64,000 nt of DNA from Glandiceps talaboti (GCF_964340395.1 NC_135568.1:15154276-15218275); one strand, 5' to 3'. Positions 1 to 43,436 are shown, counted from the first letter of the stretch. The notes: generated by a model not told the origin, from the letters alone. Numbers and translations: made by a program.

Positions 1-40
1 AAGGTAACCACATCAAAATCAGTCTAATTTCTCTTTCCAG

Positions 41-30874
<30,834 letters not shown>

Positions 30875-31235
30875 GGATGGCATACAGTGTGTGTATGGTC
30901 CTGTCGTACTTTACCAGGTTTATGTTTAAGGGGTTTAACTCAATCTCGACCCTCACAACAGTCAACCAAGTTTATGCTCTGAATAGTTTTGTAGGTTGGC
31001 TGAAATTTTATTGCTGTTTTAAGATGATAATAATGTGTGTGTTTTATTGTCATATATATATATATTCAGTTGTTATCAATTCATGGAATCACGGTCATTT
31101 GACATATAACCATAGCTATTGTGGTCATTCTAAAGTTCATGTTTTGAAAATTCAATGTATGCACCATGTATGACCATAACAGTTATGGTCAACGTAAAGT
31201 TCACTTCTTTGAAAATATTGATTTACTCATTATGT
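30875..31235 (+). other. Probable 3' UTR and downstream flank of gene 1
   Basis: No exon is seen. Two degenerate direct repeats (GACCATAACAGTTATGGTCA and related GTCATTTGACATATAACCAT, each with AAAGTTCA...TTTGAAAAT) occur, and a third lies near 31645. No AATAAA lies in this stretch; the nearest are at 31461, inside a MITE, and 31843. Confidence 0.4.
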
Positions 31236-31243
31236 ATCACCAG

Positions 31244-31634
31244 CAGTGTTCCCTCTAAGTTTTTTGAGACTGAGCAACTTAAGGAGAAGGAAAGAAATGG
31301 AAAAGTTGACATGGTGGCCATGTTTGTGCAACTGGGAGGGGGGGGGGGTTCAGAAGCTGGGTATCCCCCTCCTCTGGCCAAAGGCCAGAAGCAAAATCAT
31401 ATATTTATTCGGAATACAAAGCAAAACTCTTTACCTACTCTTCGATGCCGAATAGAGAGAAATAAAACTCTCTGACAACATTTGATTTCATCATTGATTA
31501 ACTTCATTTGTATATAGTTTCATTGCATTCTTGATACTTGGATATAAGGTTGTGCAAAACATGAAATTTGACTGTAAGAGCAAAATGGAGACTTTGTACA
31601 AGTAGCGTGCTAATAAGCCTTAGCGGGGACACTG
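31244..31634. mobile_element. hAT-type MITE (391 bp) with 8-bp TSD
   Basis: The left end is CAGTGTTCCCTCTAAG and the right end CTTAGCGGGGACACTG. They are imperfect inverted repeats starting CAGTG, flanked by identical ATCACCAG at 31236-31243 and 31635-31642. An 8-bp duplication and CAGTG termini are typical of hAT elements. It has no transposase; the frames inside are not genes. Confidence 0.82.
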
Positions 31635-32220
31635 ATCACCAGCACAGTTTTGGTCAATATGTAGTTCACTTTTGAAATTATACATGTAAGTTGTGTCTAT
31701 TTTAAGTATGTTTAGCCTAGATCTGGATTTTGACTAAACGTCTCTCTGCAGATTATTCCTCACATAGCTCCACCCTTCTCGTTGATTCTGTGCATGCTCA
31801 CATGGTGATGTCACTGACATCATCTGATACAGTGGGTAGATCAATAAATAAATAGTTCTAAAATTTGCTCATTTTTTCCCCAATGCGTCATTAAAGTAAA
31901 TTATCGAAAACACCTCTACAGAGGAACGTTAGTTAAAGTCAGACTTTGTCACAAAGGATGCAGGCTACAGTATATTATATGTTCTTGGTTGTGTTTGTAT
32001 GTGTTGTACTTCATGATTATGTTACAATATGAGGAATTAACTGACAAAGTGGCATTTTACTTTGGCATCAGTCTTCGATCAGATCATGAACTGAAGTAAT
32101 GTGCAAATGCACCAGCAAATAGTACCATGTCACATTTATGACAAGTACAACCAGAGTCAATAATGGACATTGCAAAGTTAAAGGTATACACCCTGACAAA
32201 TGGCTATAAGGAACATATAG

Positions 32221-32530
32221 GAGTCATGATAGGTGAATGGTTAGAGTGGCTGGCTTCGATTCTGCAGGTTGCTGGGTCAAGCCTCACTGTGGTCGTTTTT
32301 CTGAATGGCTAAAGTCCTTAGGCAAGATTTGAATCATGATTGTGCCCCAGTCAACCCAGCTGTATAATTGGGGACCTGGTAGTATAGAGGTTGCAATGGA
32401 TTGTATCTCCTCAGCTAGGGAGATAAGGAAGTGCATAGGTTGTGGTGATAGGTTTGTGACAGGGATAATATCTGTAATAATAAAATTTCCCACTTTGAGC
32501 GCAACGTGAGAAGTGGTATAAATATAAAAA
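32221..32530 (+). mobile_element. tRNA-derived SINE, copy 2
   Basis: It begins GAGTCATGATAGGTGAATGG like copy 1 and shares AGGCAAGATTTGAATCATGA and AGCTGTATAATTGGGGACC. The tail AAGTGGTATAAATATAAAAAG differs and ends in ATTATTATT. Confidence 0.78.
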
Positions 32531-32681
32531 GTGACATTATTATTGGCTCTACCATATGGCCATCATTTCGGGGGGGGGGTGGTTGAAATGCATGATAGAA
32601 ATATAATAACCATGTTTGACAAATTGTTATCCGTCAATTCCTTGTAATGTGTTTGTCTGTTGCATGTATTATTGTACCTCT

Positions 32682-34508
32682 CTTAAAGTGTACATGCAAA
32701 GGTACATACTTTTTTTCGTAATTATGTTTATTTTGCCATAAAAATAAATGAAATTGCATTCATACCTCTAAATATTGCGCGCATTGGCAAGAAAGTCGCA
32801 AAAATACTTGCCCCCTTAATCCCCTGTGCTTCGACTAACTTCGGCACCGCAACCAGCTCACGAAAGGTGTCGAGGTCCCACGTGTTACAAAAGCCTTCTA
32901 AGCCTTTGTGTAATGTTTACTTATGAATTACTAATTACGCTTGCATTATAGTATTATCTGTAACTGTACATATTGTGGTGTACCAGTTTAGTCTTCCGAC
33001 AACAATGGTTCCTTGGTGTTTTGTCGGCAGCACCCGCAGTGAAACATCACCCTACACACATTTCCGAGTGATATAACTGAGTAGGTAATAATGGGTGAAG
33101 GCAGTTGAAATCACGTAAAAACTGGACAGTGACGCCATACAGTGAAAGTCGGTAAATGTTACCGGGGCCGGGGTTCTCCACGCCACCGGTGTAGCCATGA
33201 TCAAAGCGAAAAAAGGAAGACAAATAAAATAATTTGAAATGATGTTTTCAAGAAAGCAAGTTAGCTTCATAAAATATTTTCATTACGATAGCATTTGTTT
33301 TTAAACAATGCGTAGTCCGATTGTATGTTTTGATTTCCATGTTGCTGGGAGTCGATCGTTTTCATTGTGATACATCACATACATCGTCGGAATCATATCA
33401 AAGTAAAAAGACGCAACGCTCATTATAATGTTGCTATTTTTGTTTCCATTGTTTTGTCTACATGAACAATTACTGTGTCATGCCAATCACATGTCAAAAG
33501 TGGATGGACACAGCAAAGTACAGTCAGCACTAAGCATCACGCTCCCAGGTCAAATAACTTCAACAACGTAAGACATGTCTATCCATAAAAAACTCAAACA
33601 AAAATGGTCGGAGACAATACACAATACACCACAGTACGGTTGGCTTCAGTGAACATGGGCCGTGCTTTGAAAGAAGATGAAACCACTTCATGTCACTGTG
33701 TGGATGGTAATGAACGCAGTAAAAAATGAAATAAAGTACGTGTACACATAGCTTTCAAGAGGGACGGTTATCCAACAAAACGTTCTGCTCTAACGAATTT
33801 GTGGGTCTACTTTCGCGAAGATTTTGAATGGTCATAGATTGAATGTACTGTTACAACACGCTACATTTGAACAACTTGAGAGAATATTATGGGGAACTCT
33901 TGAAGCCATTCTCATTCTCTGTATGTTTGATGGGAATGGAAATATTACATAATTTTCGTTTCGATTACATTGTCTGCAGGAGCTGTTTTCCACCCATTGA
34001 ATAGTTATGTCAACAAAGGACGCTGAACAGCATTCACTTTATGTAAACAACACGGACATACTCATTCACTGCCAGAGGAACTATCGTTACTGCTAGCGGT
34101 CGGTTCGAATGAATTTGGCTAAATCACACCATCGGATGTTAATGCTGGAGTGTATTGCTCTACGCTTGAGGAATCTGATCAATATTCAACGTCGGGTTCT
34201 GGCGAAAACGGGTTTTGAAGTTGACCTTCTGGTTCGACCATAATGGCTTTGCATGTAAAGATACACTAACGAATGCGTTTGTGTTCCCGAAGTGACGTCA
34301 TAAAGTTCCAAATCCTGTCCTATCCATATGCAAATGAGAGGTACTTACCTGAAGGTGCTCTGTGGCTGAGCCAAGAGTGCCTCATTTTTCGCGCAATTTC
34401 TCGTGTTAGAATTATATTGTACTATTACAAACCCGATTTCCTTTATTTTTATGGCAAAATAAACATAATTACGAAAAAAAGTATGTACCTTTGCATGTAC
34501 ACTTTAAG
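32682..34508. mobile_element. 1.8-kb DNA transposon relic, TTAA-flanked, 67-bp perfect TIRs
   Basis: The left end 32682-32748 is the exact reverse complement of 34442-34508. The terminal bases read CTTAAAGTGTACATG and CATGTACACTTTAAG, so a TTAA tetranucleotide sits at each border with AGTGTACATG termini inside. TTAA duplication is the mark of piggyBac-type insertion. The interior holds a decayed acidic frame (34062-34241, minus strand) but no intact transposase. Confidence 0.75.
34062..34241 (-). pseudogene. Decayed Ser/Glu-rich frame within the TTAA element
   Basis: From an ATG at 34241 the minus frame reads MVEPEGQLQNPFSPEPDVEY, then a stop, SDSSSVEQYTPALTSDGVI, a stop, and SNDSSSGSE. Acidic, Ser-rich N-termini are common in piggyBac transposases, so this may be a transposase remnant. 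That is inference; no catalytic part is recognisable. Confidence 0.3.
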
Positions 34509-35240
34509 TTAACACGGTGAAAGATAAATATTTGAATATGAATTCAGAACCACACCCAGTAAGGTAACAATTAAAGTAACACGCCATATAACAACATGCT
34601 TTTTTGTTGATGTTCATACTAATTACAAAATATCGTGTGACCGACAAGTGCAGTCTGAGAGTGTAAGGGAAATACTACAGAACCGTTATTACTTGATTTG
34701 TTTTGTTGTTGATGGCTGTTATTTCATATGGCAACCTTATCGACGCGTACGTACTAGTAAGTGTTATTGAATTGAATTTAATTCAATTTAATTAATATCG
34801 TATCGAACGACCACCGTACTTTGAAAAATGTGATAATGTTGATTAAATGAATGAATGTGAAAGTTGAGTTTGTCTATTGGCGAGCCAGTTCTGATTGCTA
34901 TGTTTCTACAGTAACACCTCTAAATGATGGTTCCATCGGTTTATTAAAATTATTTTTTAAAGTACAAAAAAAGTAAGAGTATGTTCACATATTTGATATA
35001 CTTTCATTTCATAATCGTACTTTAACAGTCTGACGGTGTGATTTTTTCTAATCCTGCCGTACAAAGAGTCATTTGTTTACGTCAGATTGGTGAAATGTAA
35101 TGTCTGTCGGGTCATGAGAAACATTATAATTAAGTACGACACTTTTAGACGCTTTTCGTTAATGGGTGATTGGTTTTTGCACTTCAAATTATTTATTTAT
35201 TTAGCTATCTTTTCGTGTCAGTATTGTTCACTATTTGTTT
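34509..35240. other. Intergenic stretch with nothing recognised
   Basis: AT-rich DNA without convincing frames, terminal repeats or RNA genes. Confidence 0.5.
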
Positions 35241-35249
35241 GTTTGTCTT

Positions 35250-35300
<51 letters not shown>
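35241..35300 (+). repeat. (GTCT)n microsatellite
   Basis: A run of TCTG units preceded by TTTG repeats. Confidence 0.92.
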
Positions 35301-35301
<1 letters not shown>

Positions 35302-35964
35302 AATATCATGTCAAATCCTGAAGGTTAATCAGTTTTCAAGTTCAATATGACAAATATTTTAGCAAAATATTTCAAAAAACAGCAGCGTAAGCGGTATAGT
35401 TCTAGCAGAAAGTTCATGATAGATTGATTACGCCTATGTATTGGCAATTGCAAGCTATTTGGCAACAAGGTACTGTAGCAGTCGTGGCATGGTGTGATGG
35501 TATGTTCTGGTAAGGAATGTGGTAAAAGGCCTCGTGGAAGGTAGAAACTGTGACACTGCATGCATCATACCATAGACAGTCCCACCATTGTCTATGATCA
35601 CAGTCTTTAGTACAAATCTCGTGGATGGACTAGATCGTCTTGGGGAGGCCGGGGTGTATAGTTTGTAACTGTTTTTACAGCTACAGTTGCCTTTCTTCTA
35701 CATGGCCATGGGTTTATAACCTGTGTAAGTCATGTATTATGAATTATGTGGACTGTGATGATAGCTGTCCATATAGATTACGTCTCGACTGGGTGGTGGT
35801 ACCGTGAGGTTCGAATTGAACACACAAAATATCACGAATCCCAAAGGACACTGTAACTGTCCGACTTATTTCAATGATTTAATCCGATGATACTAATCTC
35901 ACTGTCATTGGGGCGATATATTGCTTAGCTGGTTCCACGCTCACCTACAGTGCAGTGCGGGTTA

Positions 35965-36275
35965 CGGTCCATTGCTTGTCTTTGACACAACCAGGTCATA
36001 AACCGATAAGAAACTGCACAATACTAACACATCAAGATAGCAAGATTACATGAATTCAGATTCTTGCTACATGTTGTCTACATTTTGCTTAAAGAAATTG
36101 GTGCCCGCATGTCTGCGTCTACTTGCAGCGTGTTTTAAGAGGTTAATTCATTCAGACTAAATGTAATGTAGCAAGAAATTGGATCTTGCAATCTTAAAGT
36201 GTAGCATGTGCAGTTTCTTATTAGTTCACTCAATGTTGTAATAAAACAGAGTGAGTGAACAGTTACCTGCGACGC
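35965..36275. mobile_element. MITE family B, copy 2
   Basis: The left arm includes GATAAGAAACTGCACA and AAGATAGCAAGATTACATGA. The right arm includes ATCTTGCAATCTTAAAGTG and TAGCATGTGCAGTTTCTTAT. The outer ends match GTTTGACACAACC-type termini of the other copies. Confidence 0.66.
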
Positions 36276-37109
36276 GCTGTACGCCCAGTCCTTACATCAC
36301 CTTGACCAAATCGATTGGGCTTTTCTTCAAACACACTTGATGAAACTCATATTGAGTGACATGCCTACATTCATTTATCACGCGTTCTCAGTCCACAGAC
36401 ATGTAAGACTTGCCTGTGCTCTCACGGAACTCTCCTGAATAAAAATTACAAAGTCCACTATTTCTGTACGAACGTTTGTAACATTCAGCTCTAATGAATA
36501 GTAGTAAGTCGGTCAGTTTCCCTTTGACCACATTTTGGTTGACCGTATTGTCGTCAGCTCGGAGTACATATATAGTCGTGATCAAAGGCTTATATATAGT
36601 CTATAGATGCATTATCACCACCAGCTATGTTACATAGACTCATTTCACCATAAAGGGCTGTATGCAATCATTAAATACCAACAATGCAAGCTAGCTAGCC
36701 ACAAGTCACTTTTCAAAAATGCGCAACTCTAGTACCAACATCTCTAGCTCTCCCGCAGAAGTTGCACTACTTAATTTATTACTCTCCCTGTTTTAAAATC
36801 CATCTCGGTGGAAACAGTAGAAATGACAATTTTGAATTGTCAAATATCAATATTTGGCACGAGTAAGCTTAAGCTGAGCTGATTAGGACGAATTGAATGT
36901 ACCGTTTCTGTCTATTCTTATAAGTGTGTACTGTAGTAGACTTAGGGAAGAATAGACATGTGGTCGTAAGCAGCCCAGAAAACTTGTATCCAGAGAAAAC
37001 ATACACTGCACATGGAACAAAGAGGGAATGAATAATCACATCCAGACGCCTAAAACTTCAAACAATCAACTTTTACCACGGAATTTCCTAAATAATATGA
37101 ACTTATAAA

Positions 37110-37438
37110 GCTGTGCTACTAGCTGCAACTGGGACGGGTTTTTTTTGAAAATCTTTTGCTTAGGTACAATAACTTACTCCTAATAATCGTACACACAGTG
37201 TGAACAATATTGTATCACCTGTGGGTAATCGTATTGTTGTAGCTGTATACACGAGCAATCAAATTAAATCAAATTTTGGGCCCCGCACCAAAAATTAGCG
37301 CCCTCAATGGCAATCATTATTTGAATCTGTTTCTGTACTACTTATGGCTAATATCGACTACTAATTAACATGTACAATGTCTAATTATTGGTATATAACA
37401 ATTGTAAAATGATACACCAGTTACACCTAGTACAGTTT
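37110..37438. mobile_element. MITE family A, copy 4
   Basis: The left end is GCTGTGCTACTAGCTGCAAC and the right end CACCAGTTACACCTAGTACAG, with GCACCAAAAATTAGCGCCC inside. A loose end-like fragment (CCCAGTTGCAGGTAGAGTAAG) lies near 37600. Confidence 0.6.
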
Positions 37439-37624
37439 TGACGATAGTGACAGATCTAAAATCGAGCATTCGCTCAAGATTTAAACTTGCGACTACATCC
37501 CCATAGATAAAATTCACCACTACAACAGATACAATGTCTTTTTTTAAGCACTTGGATAATTTTTAGTTAATATATTTTTGGCTATATGATGAAAAAATGT
37601 CCCAGTTGCAGGTAGAGTAAGTTT

Positions 37625-37900
37625 GATAACAATAACGGTGGTGTATTTATAATGCGCCTGCTCTCCTGGGAGCTCCCGGCGCTCACTTAACAAGTGTCCC
37701 CCCAGCATGGATCTATAACGTTACGTCGCAATAGCGCTTTGACTTCTGAAACTCCCTAGGGAGAATGCAATCCAATATATCCTTTATAAGAGTATAGGAT
37801 CAAAGCATTCACAGAGCAACCGCTATCCTACCTATTATACAGTTGGGTTGGCTGAGGCACAATCGTTGTTCAAATCTCGCCCAAGGATATTAACTGTGTG
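37625..37900 (-). mobile_element. tRNA-derived SINE, copy 3 (5'-truncated)
   Basis: On the minus strand it reads TTGGGCGAGATTTGAACAAC, GTGCCTCAGCCAACCCAACT and ends GCATTATAAATACACC, matching the body of copies 1 and 2 and a tail related to copy 1. The tRNA-like head is missing. Confidence 0.65.
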
Positions 37901-38481
37901 TTTTTTTCAATTTTACTCTATGCTCTGTGGAGAATGACCCGAGCTTGTTTGAACTGAGATATATTCACATGTCTGTCACTCAGACTATTTTGTCCCGCAG
38001 GGTACACGACATATAGGGGAAGTATATTGCATTACAGTTGTAAGTTCATTTAGTAAATGAGATACTCTTTCTCTTGCTAGGTGGCTGTAACCTTGAGTTA
38101 GTGACTTTAGTGACGTTTACAGAAATTGACGAAATATTTCCCCCACAGTTACTTTAGCTTATATCTCGCATACCAAGTGTTTATATTCTTCATCGTTCAT
38201 TCGTCATACGCCACTGCAATTTCAAGACTTTTGTATATGATCCATCAGGGACAAACTTATTTCATGAAAAAATCAGAGACAAAAACAGTAAAATGTATAC
38301 TTATACCGAATCATAACTTGACACTGTTACATTTGTATATGAAAAAAATTCGTTCTTTTTTCCGCATTGTCAGCACGGACGCAATTTAATTGATAATCTT
38401 GTCGAGTATTTTAGTTCAACTACTGTGACAGCAGTTTAAGGATAGTCGTGATAAGGTTTATCATTGCGATTTCATGCTTAC

Positions 38482-38709
38482 CTCTCGATCATCAAGATCT
38501 GGTGAATTCATCGCTCCGACCATCTGATCTCCCTCGGTGTTGATCATACAGGCACCGCTACCTTTCGCTGCATCGTCGGCGTAGTCGTAGTATGTGATTT
38601 CCCCCTCGAACGAACCATCTAGGGTTACATCGCACGTTAACTCTGCAGAAAAAGACAAGTCTGCATTGTACCAACATAACCAAGTGATGACAAGATATCG
38701 CCCAAACAT
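38482..38709 (-). CDS. First exon of a secreted expansin/RlpA-like double-psi beta-barrel protein
   Basis: The minus-strand frame begins at the ATG at 38707-38709 and ends at a consensus donor (GAGAG|GTAAGC, intron starting at 38481) in phase 0 after 76 codons. The N-terminus MFGRYLVITWLCWY...LSFSAELTC is a plausible signal peptide. It is followed by GEITYYDYADDAAKGSGAC and MVGAMNSPDLDD. The order G-x-x-T-Y-Y-D...G-A-C...V-x-A-x-N is the opening of expansin, plant kiwellin/EG45 and bacterial RlpA-like barrels, which bind or loosen polysaccharides. No later exons were found down to the end of gene 1, so the gene may be truncated or continue in exons too diverged to spot. A small intact fragment that only resembles this family is the alternative. 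Confidence 0.55.
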
Positions 38710-38837
38710 TTTGGAAGCTGTTTTTTGAGTTCCGACGTAAACTTTTCGTTAATAATCCGATTCGATCGATTATCCTCTTCCAAATCTTCGCTTGCGGCGC
38801 TGTCAATGCATATAGACGGTCAGATGAAAGGGGCTAG

Positions 38838-38847
38838 GTTTAAATAG
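38838..38847 (-). promoter_or_regulatory. Possible TATA box for the minus-strand secreted-protein gene
   Basis: On the minus strand CTATTTAAAC lies about 130 bp upstream of the ATG at 38709. This would suit a start site near 38810 with a ~100-nt leader. There is no other support. Confidence 0.3.
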
Positions 38848-39463
38848 CAGTTGACAGGATTCCCCCTAGCAACTGTCACCATCGGATTCTTTCATTGGAA
38901 ACACACTGATATTGTTGATGTGGAAGGTTACAGAGGTCAAACTGACCATGTACTGTAACTTGTACAAATAACGATATACACGACGTTTGAAGACCAGGCG
39001 TGTCGTCACTCGGTGGTTCATTCTCTTTATTGTCATAAGTGACACATCTATGTCAAGTAAATATATTGAAATTGTCAAAAGTGTCCTCAATTTCTGATAT
39101 TATAAAGTGGTATTTTTGGAAGTGTCGCTACTTTTTTTGCTTGTTTAATTTTGCTGGTTTTTTTTTTAATTTGTGGCTTTGCCTTAGAAGTGTATCCTAT
39201 GTTGTGCTGTTGTATTCGTTTGAGACAGACAAGGTATATAGGGTTTGATGTGTCTTGTATAATGTTATGTTCACTTATTTTCAGGGGTCTTTCACTTTAG
39301 AGTTACATAATATAACAAACTATACAATTACGTCTTGCGGTCATATATCATACATAGACCAAAGTATGCATATACTCTAGATCGCCTAAAAATATGGGAA
39401 AGAAATCAGTCCAAGTAAAAAGACAATATAAAGTGTATATTCTAGTTTTCATTGTTCATTTAT

Positions 39464-39465
<2 letters not shown>

Positions 39466-39535
<70 letters not shown>

Positions 39536-39574
39536 ATATCGATATGTCTGTCTGTCGATCTATCTATCCGTCTA

Positions 39575-39632
<58 letters not shown>

Positions 39633-39652
39633 CCATTGCCTGTTTGCTTAGT

Positions 39653-39684
<32 letters not shown>

Positions 39685-39692
39685 TCTCTCTC
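39466..39692 (+). repeat. (ATCT)n and (TC)n microsatellites
   Basis: Two (ATCT)n blocks, separated by ATATCGATATGTCTGTCTGT, are followed by a (TC)n/(GC)n run at 39653-39692. Overlapping frames are artefacts. Confidence 0.95.
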
Positions 39693-39823
39693 TTTCCTTT
39701 TGTGATTTACTTTACATAAAATACATTTCTGCTCATCGCACAATTTCTTTTTTCGCTTCTATCCCTATTCCGTGTTGACGAATTACTACTTAATTAATAC
39801 ATTTTCAATTACGGCATGATGGG

Positions 39824-40085
39824 TTGTATGTCTCACACAAGGTGTTTTGTTACAAATTACAAAAAAAATATAGACACTGATAGCGAGCAAGCACTTAAAA
39901 TGATACATTTTATCTCACAGTAAACACAAATCAACATCACTGTCAGAGAGATTCAAACACAAAACTTTATTTGTGTTCACAGTGAGATAAAATGTAACAT
40001 TCCAAGTGCGTTCACGGTATCAGTGCCTGGCTGTATGTTGTTTATGTCATTCGTAACAAAACATTTTGTGTGAGATGTAAAACGG
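39824..40085. mobile_element. Inverted-repeat element (MITE-like)
   Basis: The ends TCTCACACAAGGTGTTTTGTTAC and GTAACAAAACATTTTGTGTGAGA are inverted. Inner arms also pair (CACTGATAGCG with the reverse of GGTATCAGTG; ATTTTATCTCAC with GTGAGATAAAATG). One copy was seen. Confidence 0.66.
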
Positions 40086-40721
40086 TATAGTCTTTCTAGT
40101 TTGGGTAGTAAAGTTAGTCAAACATACAAACATAAATAAAAGTCTTTGAAAGAGCAAGGGTGAGAAAATTCCACTTTATGTCTAAGATTGCGTGGTCTGA
40201 GTTTATGCGTAAATTTCATGTATAGTACTTTGATCGATTGAAAATATAATATAATGATAAGGTAATAGAGAATCTAGATAGATTGTATTAAATTTGTTAG
40301 TGTTTCTTTTTCCCTTTCATTTTTTTGTCTGTGTACGTGTGTAATGTTTGAGTAGAGTTACTAAAACTTACAAAGATGATATAGTTTCTAAAAGTTTGAG
40401 AAGAAAGTTCTGTGTAAGCTCAACGAATAGCATGTTGATTAAGTATATTGATATAGTAGAAACGAGTCCTGATGCATTGTATCAAACCATAATGGTTAAA
40501 TAATTACTGGACTACACATTGTGCTTTTAATCATAGTCAGTTCATGGTGACTTGCGTAGTATTCGCAATCTTAGACGGCAAACAGAATATTGTATAGATC
40601 TGTTTTGACCCAGCCTGCTATTAGAGTCTGAGATTTGGCGTGTATTTGCGTCAGCAACGGATATTGTACAAAAGAATGAAGTATAGTCCTCACTCCTATT
40701 ATACCTCCACAGGCTAAAGTT

Positions 40722-40832
<111 letters not shown>

Positions 40833-41283
40833 GCTCCCGTTCTCTCTTGCTTTCTCGCTCACATTCTCTCTCTCGCTCCCTGTCTCGCTTTCATCCCTAA
40901 TTTGTATACGTTCGCTGTTCGTCCCAACATGGAGCTTTCAGAAATAAAAGTGACAATCTTTGCCAATACAGGTCACTTGTTCAAACTGTTTCAGCAAAGT
41001 AAAGCAACATCTCAAAGGAATTTACTGTGGTTCTCTCAAGTGTCAATATGATTATTCCGGGATGGTGAGAGTGATTGGGGAACAGTGAGCCTTAACAAAG
41101 GTGGACAAAGAGTATTTTAACCAGGACAGCGTGAAACGTTAACATGGAGTACAACACAGTGAAACTGTACTTCAAGTCAAGGACAATTATATCGGAACAA
41201 TACAACAACTGCCGACAAAGGAATGACTGCAACAATAATGGAATGGTACGTTTAAGGATAAGAGAAAATGAAGTACAGGGTGC

Positions 41284-41650
41284 TGCAGGTTACTGTTTAC
41301 TCGACGAGTTCTGTTTGACACAACCATGCAGAAACCTATAAGAAACTGCACATGCTACACTTTAAGATATCAGTATGTCTTGTTACTTTTTGTCTAAATA
41401 GAACGAGCTAACATACCAGCATGCAAACATCATATTCAATTATACATACATGTATATCAAAATACTGATGTCTGTCTGTCCATCCATATGTCTGCTCCTA
41501 ATTGCAGTATGTTTAAACTATTTATTCCATTCAGACTAAATGTAGCAAGAATTTCAATCTTGTTATCTTAAAGTGTAGAATATACAGTTTCTTATCAATT
41601 TATGCGTGACTGTGTCAAACAGCGTGAGTTAACAGTATCCTGCTATGCGC
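41284..41650. mobile_element. MITE family B, copy 3
   Basis: The left end is GCAGGTTACTGTTTACTCG, then CTGTTTGACACAACC and AAGAAACTGCACATGCTACAC. The right arm is TTATCTTAAAGTGTAGAAT and ends TGTGTCAAACAGCGTGAG...AACAGTATCCTGC. The small frame at 41144-41341 runs into it and is not accepted as a gene. Confidence 0.68.
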
Positions 41651-41655
41651 TATAT

Positions 41656-43436
41656 GACAAGAGACATAAGAGGGGTAAGCAAGTGGTACTACATCAATGT
41701 AATCGTGGACTGTAAAAAATAATCAAGTCTGAACTGGTAATCAGATTACTTAGCGGTTGCCTAGATAATTTTAACTTTTGAACTGAACATTTTAGTTACT
41801 GAGTGTGGTCATTTTCATTCCAACGTAAGGGGTTTCTATTTATAGCAACCATTTCTGCAAATCTGTACCACTCTTTAATAGTGTTAGATATTGTAGTCAC
41901 CACTACGGTGTGCCCAGCTGCAGTAACATACCTTGTATGTGTGACGGTGTAGTATGAGTACAGTAAAGGCATTGTTGAAAACTCGAGCTCGTCAAAGTTT
42001 CAGTTCTTTCATAGAAGATGGTAGGGTGTAGACTTGTTGAAGTCTCTAGGCTTTTTTTCTTTCTTTCTTTGTCACACAATTGTGTCCATTTGTGCAAAAT
42101 AGCGACCTGAGTGAGTGATTGCGAACAGTCGGGTGAAGGCTAAACCCATTGAGATTACTTGTAATGGGGGGGGGGTGACCACATTATCCTTCCCAGACTT
42201 TGAAATGAATAACAAATTCAAAACATTTGTTGATTATGAGACAAAAACAAACCTCCCAAAGGGAAAGGTGACAGCCTAGCCCGGGTGCTTTTCTTTCACC
42301 GAATACAGTCTCAAGATAACAAGAAAAGCGCAGTATTGTATTAGCGCCACATCCAGCTAGGGGATGGACTGCGACAGCCATGATTGACAGCTGGGATGGT
42401 GACACTTACCACGCACCGTGCACCGAATTAGATCTTTGGAGTAATGCTCCAAAGGAACGGTAGCTAACAATACCTGAATGACCTCATTTATTCTCGGCAT
42501 GATGACATGTAACATGGATGGTGAACAGAGAATTTACAAAAGCGCTAAAATTTGGACACAAATATAAATTCGGCCATGCAGCGATACTAATTTGTACATA
42601 GTCATACAGACCACAATTATTTTTTGTGAATTATTTTTGTTTGGCTCAGCTTGACACCAAACTGTCCCAAGGGAGGCACAGCAGGCAATCTGGAGTACAA
42701 GTGAAGTGTTTTTGCTAAAAGGTACTAGTGTGAAATTGACAAAAACTTGTGGTCGTTAATGCTGCTGGTATTTTGGTGTAGCAAGCTGAGACATTTTACT
42801 GACCAATGTCACAATTTTGTACACGAAATCAGGCTTCCCTGGTTGCTGGCTTTGGGTATGGTTTCAATTCTTCGCAGCGTGCAACTCAACATGGGTAAAA
42901 AAGAACCTTCGTTGCCATAACAATAAATAATAAATGTAGGGTGTTTGTTATTGTCGATGCGTAGGACAGTGTTAAATTTAGGAATCCTAATGTTATAATA
43001 TTATGAACCTTTTTTTTCAATAAAGCGCCCTCACACCGCAGACTATTTGGTATCACGATTTAGTATCGACATTTGAGCGAAATTTACATATAATAAAATC
43101 GACCTTATTCCAATAAAGCAAATACTTTTTACATAGTAAAATCCTGTGAAGTAGTTTTCATTCGAATTCACGCAGTTTGAGTTCTCTAGTTACTGTGTTG
43201 ATACTTTTCCATACAAGGTTAGTATTCTCATCTTTATGTAAATGAACTACTCGAAGGGACAAAAACCATTTATACAACTTATCCAAGTGTTGAGAATCAT
43301 TCAAAAGCAGTTGACGAAGTAATTTTGACGACATTTTGGCCAGAGGGACAAATTTTGAAATTCTTCAGATACCATGTACTGCGCCCTCATCGTTTTCACA
43401 AGACTTTTAGAACAACATCACAATTTGTAAATAGGC
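41656..43436. other. Intergenic stretch with nothing recognised
   Basis: No convincing coding frames, RNA genes or element ends. A minus-strand frame at 42184-42405 has no recognisable motif or splice context. Confidence 0.45.

Noticed and set aside
32782-32890. Minus-strand open stretch with WDLDTFRELVAVPKLVEAQG-like sequence
   Set aside because: It is short, has no matching exons, and lies inside the TTAA-flanked transposon relic, so it is at most transposon debris.
36388-36585. Minus-strand 65-codon frame considered as a second exon of the double-psi beta-barrel gene
   Set aside because: No cysteine or D-L-S motifs of the barrel's second half are present and the splice context is poor.
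41144-41341. 65-codon plus-strand frame
   Set aside because: Its second half is a MITE family B end and it has no recognisable domain.
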